In this document: one piece after another, positions 59,120 to 64,000 of the stretch
How the letters are laid out: the number at the start of each line of letters is the position of its first letter
How positions within the stretch are numbered: position 1 is the stretch's first letter
The notes under the pieces: generated by a model
What the model saw: the letters and a program-made list of their open reading frames with translations, nothing else
What the model was told of the DNA's origin: nothing
Database searches by the model: none
Made by a program: the position numbers and the translations under genes
NCBI RefSeq assembly: GCF_011250645.1
Contig: NZ_JAANNO010000002.1
Coordinates: 267,506-331,505 of the forward strand
Length of the DNA stretch: 64,000 nt
DNA from: Motilibacter aurantiacus
Lineage (GTDB): Bacteria; Actinomycetota; Actinomycetes; Motilibacterales; Motilibacteraceae
Direction of reading: 5' to 3'

Positions 59120-60346
59120 TCAGGCCCCGGCCGGCACGGCGCCGGCGACGCGCTCGCGAGCGGAGGAGCGCCCCTGGCCGGCGCTGCCCGCGCGCCGCGC
59201 CCGCTCCACGACGGGGGCTAGCGCGGCGACCGCGGCCTCGACGTCGCCCGGGGTGGAGGTATGACCGAGGCTGAAGCGCAGCGAGCCGCGCGCCCGCTCC
59301 TCCGCCACCCCCATGGCGAGCAGCACGTGGCTCGGCTGCGGGACGCCGGCCGAGCACGCCGACCCGGTCGAGCACTCGATGCCGCGCGCGTCGAGCAGCA
59401 GCAGCAGGGAGTCCCCGTCGCAGCCGGGGAAGGACAGGTGCGCGATGCCGGGCAGCCGGCCCTCCGGCGAGGGGTCGCCGTTGACCAGGGCGTCGGGGAC
59501 CTGCTCCAGGACCCCGCGGACGAGGTCGTCACGGAGCGCGGCGAGCCGGGCGGCGCGCTCGGGGCGCTGCTCGACGGCCAGCGCGGCGGCGGCGGCGAAG
59601 GCGGCCACGGCTGGGGTGTCGAGGGTGCCGGAGCGGACGTCGCGCTCCTGCCCGCCGCCGTGCAGCAGCGGCACGAGCGGGACGCCGCGCCCGAGCAGGA
59701 GCGCCCCGACCCCGATGGGCCCGCCGAGCTTGTGGGCGGTGACGGTCATCGCGGCGAGGCCGCTGTCGGCGAACGACACCGGTAGCTGCGCGGGCGCCTG
59801 CACCGCGTCCGAGTGCACCGGGATCGCGTGCTCGGCGGCGAGCGCCACGACCTCGCGGACCGGCTGCACGGTGCCGACCTCGTTGTTGGCCCACATGACG
59901 CTGATCAGCGCCACCGAGGCCGGGTCGCGCGCGACGGTCGCGGCCAGCGCCGGGAGGTCGAGCCGGCCCGTCCCGTCGACCGGCAGCAGCTCGACGACCG
60001 CGCCCTCGTGCTCGGCCAGCCAGGCGGCGGCGTCGAGGACGGCGTGGTGCTCCACCGCGCTGACGAGCACGCGGCGGCGGCGCGGGTCTGCCCGGCGGCG
60101 CGACCAGTACAGCCCCTTGACCGCCAGGTTGTCCGCCTCGGTGCCCGAGGAGGTCAGCACGACCTCGCTCGGGCGGGCGCCGAGCGCCGACGCCAGCTGC
60201 TCGCGCGACTCCTCGACGACCCGGCGTGCCCGTCGGCCCGCAGCGTGCAGGGACGAGGCGTTGCCGACGGTCGGGAGCAGCGAAGCCATCACCGCGACCG
60301 CCTCCGGCAGCATCGGCGTCGTGGCTGCGTGGTCGAGGTATGCCAT
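59120..60346 (-). CDS. Cysteine desulfurase (IscS/NifS family)
   Basis: A 408-residue PLP enzyme: [78 protein letters not shown], the PLP lysine in [13 protein letters not shown], and the catalytic Cys in [10 protein letters not shown]. The C-terminal tail is low complexity. ATG 60344-60346. Coupled to mnmA in the same order as in many actinobacteria, so its main task is probably tRNA thiolation and general sulfur supply. Confidence 0.92.
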   Translation of the reverse strand: MAYLDHAATTPMLPEAVAVMASLLPTVGNASSLHAAGRRARRVVEESREQLASALGARPSEVVLTSSGTEADNLAVKGLYWSRRRADPRRRRVLVSAVEHHAVLDAAAWLAEHEGAVVELLPVDGTGRLDLPALAATVARDPASVALISVMWANNEVGTVQPVREVVALAAEHAIPVHSDAVQAPAQLPVSFADSGLAAMTVTAHKLGGPIGVGALLLGRGVPLVPLLHGGGQERDVRSGTLDTPAVAAFAAAAALAVEQRPERAARLAALRDDLVRGVLEQVPDALVNGDPSPEGRLPGIAHLSFPGCDGDSLLLLLDARGIECSTGSACSAGVPQPSHVLLAMGVAEERARGSLRFSLGHTSTPGDVEAAVAALAPVVERARRAGSAGQGRSSARERVAGAVPAGA

Positions 60347-60357
60347 CGCTGCCGAGT

Positions 60358-61569
60358 CTAGGCGCCGTCGTGGCCGTCGCCCCTGCTGGACCGTCGCGAC
60401 GACAGCAGCCGGGCGTAGAGCCCCTCGGTCGCCGCGAGCATCGCCGGCAGGCCGTAGCGCTCCTCCAGCGCCCGGGGCACGGGGTGGCGGCCCCCGTCGG
60501 TGCCCGCGCCGTCCAGGGCGGCCGCCAGGGCGGTGCGCAGAGCGTCCTCCTCGTCCGCGGGCGCGAGCGCGCCGGGGACATGGGTGGCCCACTCCGGCCG
60601 CAGACCGTCGTCGTCGAGCGCCGGGCACTCGGCGTAGACGACGGGGAGCCCGTTGGCCAGGCCCTCCACGATCGCGATGCCGAACGTCTCGTCCCGGGAC
60701 GGGCTGGCGAGCACGTCGAAGGCGTTGAGCAGCCGTGGCACGTCCCGCCGGGGGCCGAGCAGGCGGACCTGCGCGGAGACGCCGAGCTCGTCCGCGACCT
60801 CGACGAGCCGGTCGTGCAGCGCCCCGTGGCCGGCGATCACGAGGTACGCCTCTGGCCGCGCGTGCAGCAGGGGCGCGACGGCGCGCAGCAGCGGCTCGAA
60901 CCGCTTGACCGGGTCGAGCCGGCCGACCGCGCCGATGACCCGTGCCGCGGCCGGGAGCCCGAGGTCCTCGCGCGCCTGCCGGCGCAGGGTGGCGTCGTAG
61001 GCGAGCGCCGGGAAGTCGACCGCGTTGTCGATGACCGTGACCCGTCGCTGGTCGACGCCCCACTCCCCGAGCCGCTCGCGCGTGGTCGCTGAGACCGCGA
61101 CGGTGTGGGTGGCGAGCCTCTCGAGGGCCCGGTAGGTCGCGCGCAGGGCCGGGGTCTTCGGCCGCCCCTCGAGCATGTCGGCCATGATCGAGTGCTCGGT
61201 CGAGACGACCACCGGGACCCGGGCCAGGCGCGCGGCGAGGATCCCGAAGAGCTGCGCGCTCAGCAGGTGGACGTGCACGACTTCCGGACGGGCCCTGCGC
61301 AGCAGCCGCGCGAGCCGCAGCACCGCCGTGCCCTTGGCCACGCCCTCCATGCCGAGCAGCTCGACCTGCGCCCCGCGGGCCGCCATCCGGTCGCCGATCT
61401 CGCCCGTGAGGTACAGGCACACCGCCCGCGCCTGCGTGCTGCCGCGGGTGACGAGGTACTCGATCTGGTTCTCCGCGCCGCCGGGAGCCAGGCCGGGCAC
61501 CACGTGGACAACGCGCAGCGGCGCGCCCGTGCCCGGGGCGCGCACCGGCGCGGGAGCTTCCGCCGTCAC
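60358..61569 (-). CDS. Glycosyltransferase family 4 protein (gene 1)
   Basis: A 403-residue GT-B glycosyltransferase: VVHVVPGLAPGGAENQIEYL (acceptor side, GGAE motif), VVHVHLLSAQLFG, VVVSTEHSIMADM, and the donor domain with VIGAVGRLDPVKRF, LGPRRDVPRLLNAFDVLASPSRDETFGIAIVEGLANGLPVV (cited as SPSRDETFGIAIVEGL, the EX7E region). GTG 61569 overlaps the next gene's stop as GTGA. Sugar and acceptor unknown; probably surface polysaccharide or glycolipid. Confidence 0.88.
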   Translation of the reverse strand: MTAEAPAPVRAPGTGAPLRVVHVVPGLAPGGAENQIEYLVTRGSTQARAVCLYLTGEIGDRMAARGAQVELLGMEGVAKGTAVLRLARLLRRARPEVVHVHLLSAQLFGILAARLARVPVVVSTEHSIMADMLEGRPKTPALRATYRALERLATHTVAVSATTRERLGEWGVDQRRVTVIDNAVDFPALAYDATLRRQAREDLGLPAAARVIGAVGRLDPVKRFEPLLRAVAPLLHARPEAYLVIAGHGALHDRLVEVADELGVSAQVRLLGPRRDVPRLLNAFDVLASPSRDETFGIAIVEGLANGLPVVYAECPALDDDGLRPEWATHVPGALAPADEEDALRTALAAALDGAGTDGGRHPVPRALEERYGLPAMLAATEGLYARLLSSRRSSRGDGHDGA

Positions 61570-62771
61570 GCGGCCTCCTCGTCGGGCGCCCGGTCAGCAG
61601 CGCTCGCCTTCACCGAAGAAGAGTTCGCCGCATTCTGCTTCCGAAGGACCGGCGCCCGGCGCGGAGCGGCGGCGACCTCCCGGTAGATGCGCTCCAGCGC
61701 GTCGGCCGCCGTGTCCCACGTCGGCAGGTCGACCTGCCGGGACGTGCGGGGCTTGCCCATGGCGGCGGCGAGCAGGCCGGCCGCCTGCTCGGGAGTGGCA
61801 CCCGGGGCGATGCCGTCGACGAGCCCGTCCTCGACGAGGTCGGCGACCCCGGCGATGTCCGTGCCGACGACCGGGACGCCCAGGGTGAGCGCCTCCATCA
61901 CCGCGACGGGGTGCGCCTCGTAGTCGGAGAACGTCGCGAAGACGGAGGCCTCCGCGAGGCTGCGTGCCATCGCGCCCCGGTCACCCGGGGGGACGGAGCG
62001 GATCTCGACGGCCTCGGCGACGCCGAGCTGCTCGGCGAGCGCCCGCAGCTCCGGCTCGTAGGGCCCGGCGCCGAGGACGTGGACGTGAGCCTCGGGGACG
62101 AGCCGCCGCAGCGCGGGCAACGCGGCGATGACCCGGTGATGGCCCTTGTAGCGCTCGAGCCGCCCGCTGGAGACGACGCGGCCCGCGACGGGGCGAACGC
62201 CGGCAGGCACCTCGGGAAGCGACCCGCCGTTGCGGACCACCGCGATCCGCTCCTCGTCGAGGCCCGTGGCCTTCGCGAAGAGGCGCCGCTCGAACCGGCT
62301 GACCGCGACCAGCCGGTCGGCGCGCCGCAGCAGCGGCGCGATCGCCCTCCACTGCGCGTCCCGGACCGCGTTGCGCGCAGCGGAGGAGTTGCCTCCGGTG
62401 TGGAACGTCACGACGAACGGGACCCGCGCGGACAGCGCCGCGAGCATCCCCAGCGGCGGCACGGCGGTGTGCACGCCCTGCACGTGCACGACGTCCCAGC
62501 CCCCCGTCCGCACGACCTGCGCCAGGCCGGGGGCGACGTAGTAGTCGCGCTCGGCCGGCCAGGCACGCCGGCGTACGACGTCGAACCCCTCGACCTGCTC
62601 GAGCCGCGGACGCGAGCCGGTGCGGTCCGAGGCCGCGACCGTGAGGTCGACCCCCGGGCGCGCCGCCAGCCGCTTGCCCACCTCGTGGACGTGGGTCTCG
62701 ATGCCGCCGAGGTCCGGCAGGTAGCGCGCGGCCAGCTGCAGGACGCGCAACGGCCGGTCCGCCCCGCCCAT
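61566..62771 (-). CDS. Glycosyltransferase family 4 protein (gene 2)
   Basis: A 401-residue GT-B enzyme: LQLAARYLPDLGGIETHVHEVG, DVVHVQGVHTAVPPLG, VVTFHTGGNSSAARNAVR, LVAVSRFERRLF, donor domain VVSSGRLERYKGHHRVIAAL and EASVFATFSDYEAHPVAVMEAL (E-x7-E). The DYEAHPVAVMEAL form is typical of PimA/GtfB-like GT4 enzymes. It shares one base with the family-2 gene (TGATG) and overlaps GT4 gene 1 by four bases. Together they form a three-gene glycan cluster. Confidence 0.88.
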   Translation of the reverse strand: MGGADRPLRVLQLAARYLPDLGGIETHVHEVGKRLAARPGVDLTVAASDRTGSRPRLEQVEGFDVVRRRAWPAERDYYVAPGLAQVVRTGGWDVVHVQGVHTAVPPLGMLAALSARVPFVVTFHTGGNSSAARNAVRDAQWRAIAPLLRRADRLVAVSRFERRLFAKATGLDEERIAVVRNGGSLPEVPAGVRPVAGRVVSSGRLERYKGHHRVIAALPALRRLVPEAHVHVLGAGPYEPELRALAEQLGVAEAVEIRSVPPGDRGAMARSLAEASVFATFSDYEAHPVAVMEALTLGVPVVGTDIAGVADLVEDGLVDGIAPGATPEQAAGLLAAAMGKPRTSRQVDLPTWDTAADALERIYREVAAAPRRAPVLRKQNAANSSSVKASAADRAPDEEAA

Positions 62772-63835
62772 CAGACCGCCACGTCCCCGCGGCCGTTGAC
62801 GCGCGTGGTCGTACCGCGGGCGGCAGGCACCTCCCGCGCGGTGAGGTCGATCAGGTGCGAGCGCACCTCGGCGTCGTCGAGCTCGTCCACGTCGGCCTCG
62901 TCCATGGACTTGATCTCGGTGAGCTCACGGGCCACGACGCCCGCGGTCACGACGAGCTCGTCGGCGGGCGTGGGCAGCGGCGTCGGGGCCGGGCGCGCGG
63001 CGGCGGCACCGAGCGCGCGGACGCGGGCGCCGCTGATCACGTCCCGCTTCTCGATGGCGATCGTGCGCAGCACACGCAGGCCGTCGGAGACGGCGTTGAG
63101 GTTGCTGCTGCCGAAGAGCCGCTCGGACTCGAAGGACGCCACCTCCGCGATCTGCAGCCCGGCCGTGTGGACCCGGATGTTGATCAGGGTCTCGACCTCG
63201 AACCCGTCGCCCCAGCGCTTCTCCGCGGCGGCCTCGCCGGGCTCGCCCGGGTCCAGCGCGAGCACCGGGAGGATGCGGCGCCAGAAGGCGTTGTAGCCGT
63301 AGCAGAGGTCGCTGTAGCGGGTGCCGTGGACGGAGTTGGTGAGCAGGTTGAGCGCCTTGTTGCCCAGGCTGCGGACACGCGTGATGTCGCTGGACCCGCC
63401 GCCGGGGTTGAAGCGGCTGCCCTTCGCGTAGTCCGCGCCGGCGACGAGCGCGTCGACGTAGAACGGGATCTCGCCGGGGTCCATCGAGCCGTCGGCGTCG
63501 ATCATCACGATGATGTCGCCGGTGGCCGCGTGGAAGCCGCACGCGAGGGCGTTGCCCTTGCCACGGCGCGTCTGCGTCACGACGCGGACGTCCGGCCACA
63601 GGCTGCGCGCGACATCGACGGTGTCGTCGACCGAGTTGCCGTCCACGAGGACGATCTCCGTGACGCCGCCGGGCATGTGCTTGGCGAGCCACGGCAGGTT
63701 GCGCGCCTCGTTCATCGCAGGCACGACGACGCTCACGGTCGGGCCGTCCGGGTCGAGGTCGCGGCGGGCCGCTGTCACCAGCACCTTCATGCTCGATAGC
63801 GCGGACATCCGCTCGTCGTGGTCAGGCACGTGCAT
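62771..63835 (-). CDS. Family 2 glycosyltransferase
   Basis: A 354-residue GT-A enzyme with VSVVVPAMNEARNLPWL, VLVDGNSVDDTVDVARSL, RRGKGNALACGFHAATGDIIVMIDADGSMDPGE (cited as IIVMIDADGS, the DXD metal site) and GADYAKGSRFNPGGGS; the 3' part resembles dolichyl-phosphate-mannose-like or polyprenyl-phosphate glycosyltransferases (RVRSLGNKALNLLTN). The long C-terminal Pro/Asp tail is extra. ATG 63835 (MHVPDHDERM) is chosen; ATG 63808 is an alternative, and the frame is open to 63958. The last 165 bases of the window hold nothing recognised. Confidence 0.82.
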   Translation of the reverse strand: MHVPDHDERMSALSSMKVLVTAARRDLDPDGPTVSVVVPAMNEARNLPWLAKHMPGGVTEIVLVDGNSVDDTVDVARSLWPDVRVVTQTRRGKGNALACGFHAATGDIIVMIDADGSMDPGEIPFYVDALVAGADYAKGSRFNPGGGSSDITRVRSLGNKALNLLTNSVHGTRYSDLCYGYNAFWRRILPVLALDPGEPGEAAAEKRWGDGFEVETLINIRVHTAGLQIAEVASFESERLFGSSNLNAVSDGLRVLRTIAIEKRDVISGARVRALGAAAARPAPTPLPTPADELVVTAGVVARELTEIKSMDEADVDELDDAEVRSHLIDLTAREVPAARGTTTRVNGRGDVAV

Positions 63836-64000
63836 CCCCCTGGGGCTGGTCGGTATCTGCGGGCGAGAGCTCTCGGCGGGCGCCGTCCCCCGGCTGCCCT
63901 CGTCGGCACCGGGGAGGCGACGTCGCGCGCGACGCTGCGCAGCGAGGAGAAGCCCCACAGAGAGATTCGGAGCCGACCGCGGGGTGGATGGGGGCTCTTC

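Overview
The window is a chromosomal segment of a very GC-rich Gram-positive actinobacterium. The evidence is the base composition, heavy use of GTG starts, many 4-base stop/start overlaps (ATGA, GTGA), an HU protein with a long Lys/Ala tail, an NdgR/LtbR-type IclR regulator facing leuCD, and a gene order (recG-rsmD-coaD, rpmB, thiL, ddl, hup, leuDC, ndgR, gltX, serA, ilvBNC, gatCAB, ligA, mnmA) that resembles the Streptomyces chromosome. The genus cannot be fixed from sequence alone. I see no insertion sequence, prophage, integron or CRISPR array; this is core chromosome with a few accessory islands.

Region by region. 1-6.5 kb: a leftward housekeeping operon (DAK/FakA-like protein, recG, rsmD, a GNAT, coaD, a coiled-coil protein) and rightward rpmB. 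6.7-14.5 kb: thiL, a stand-alone AsnC-type sensor domain, a DUF3515 protein, ddl, a transsulfuration enzyme, gpsA-plsC, the F420 gene cofC/fbiD with a small cold-shock-like gene, and hup. 14.6-18.4 kb: leuC-leuD-methyltransferase facing ndgR. 18.5-22 kb: tRNA-Glu, tRNA-Gln, a HAD phosphatase, gltX, a FAH-family enzyme and a VOC protein. 22.3-29 kb: cimA with an attenuator, ilvE, a hypothetical gene, leuB, a 26-residue membrane peptide, and serA. 29-33.5 kb: a TPP-riboswitch-controlled thiM-thiE-thiD-tenA operon and a diguanylate cyclase. 33.6-39 kb: ilvB-ilvN-ilvC behind a leader-peptide attenuator, then ilvD. 39.1-43.3 kb: an unrecognised four-gene membrane operon with two von Willebrand A-type proteins. 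43.5-49.4 kb: a ubiquitin-fold/Mut7-C protein, a 2-hydroxyacid dehydrogenase, two tandem PQQ-type sugar dehydrogenase paralogues, a ferritin and a secreted Ig-fold protein. 49.8-64 kb: gatCAB, ligA with a MetE-like gene, an MFS exporter, the iscS-type/mnmA pair, and three glycosyltransferases.

How it works together. Nearly the whole branched-chain amino acid pathway is here (cimA, ilvBNC, ilvD, ilvE, leuCD, leuB; leuA is not in the window), and two control layers are visible. One is translation-coupled attenuation: leader peptides MQSRILVLVQRAG before ilvB and MLRSRSIIG before cimA, with nearly identical antiterminator modules. The other is a set of TGAGAC-N4/5-GTCTCA-like palindromes at leuB, ndgR/leuC and ilvB that may be operators for the local NdgR-like regulator. 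gltX, tRNA-Glu, tRNA-Gln and gatCAB fit indirect formation of Gln-tRNA(Gln). The cysteine desulfurase beside mnmA fits sulfur delivery for tRNA 2-thiolation.

The best candidate for an undescribed system is the four-gene VWA/membrane operon at 39182-43303. The best regulatory observation is the pair of matching attenuators.
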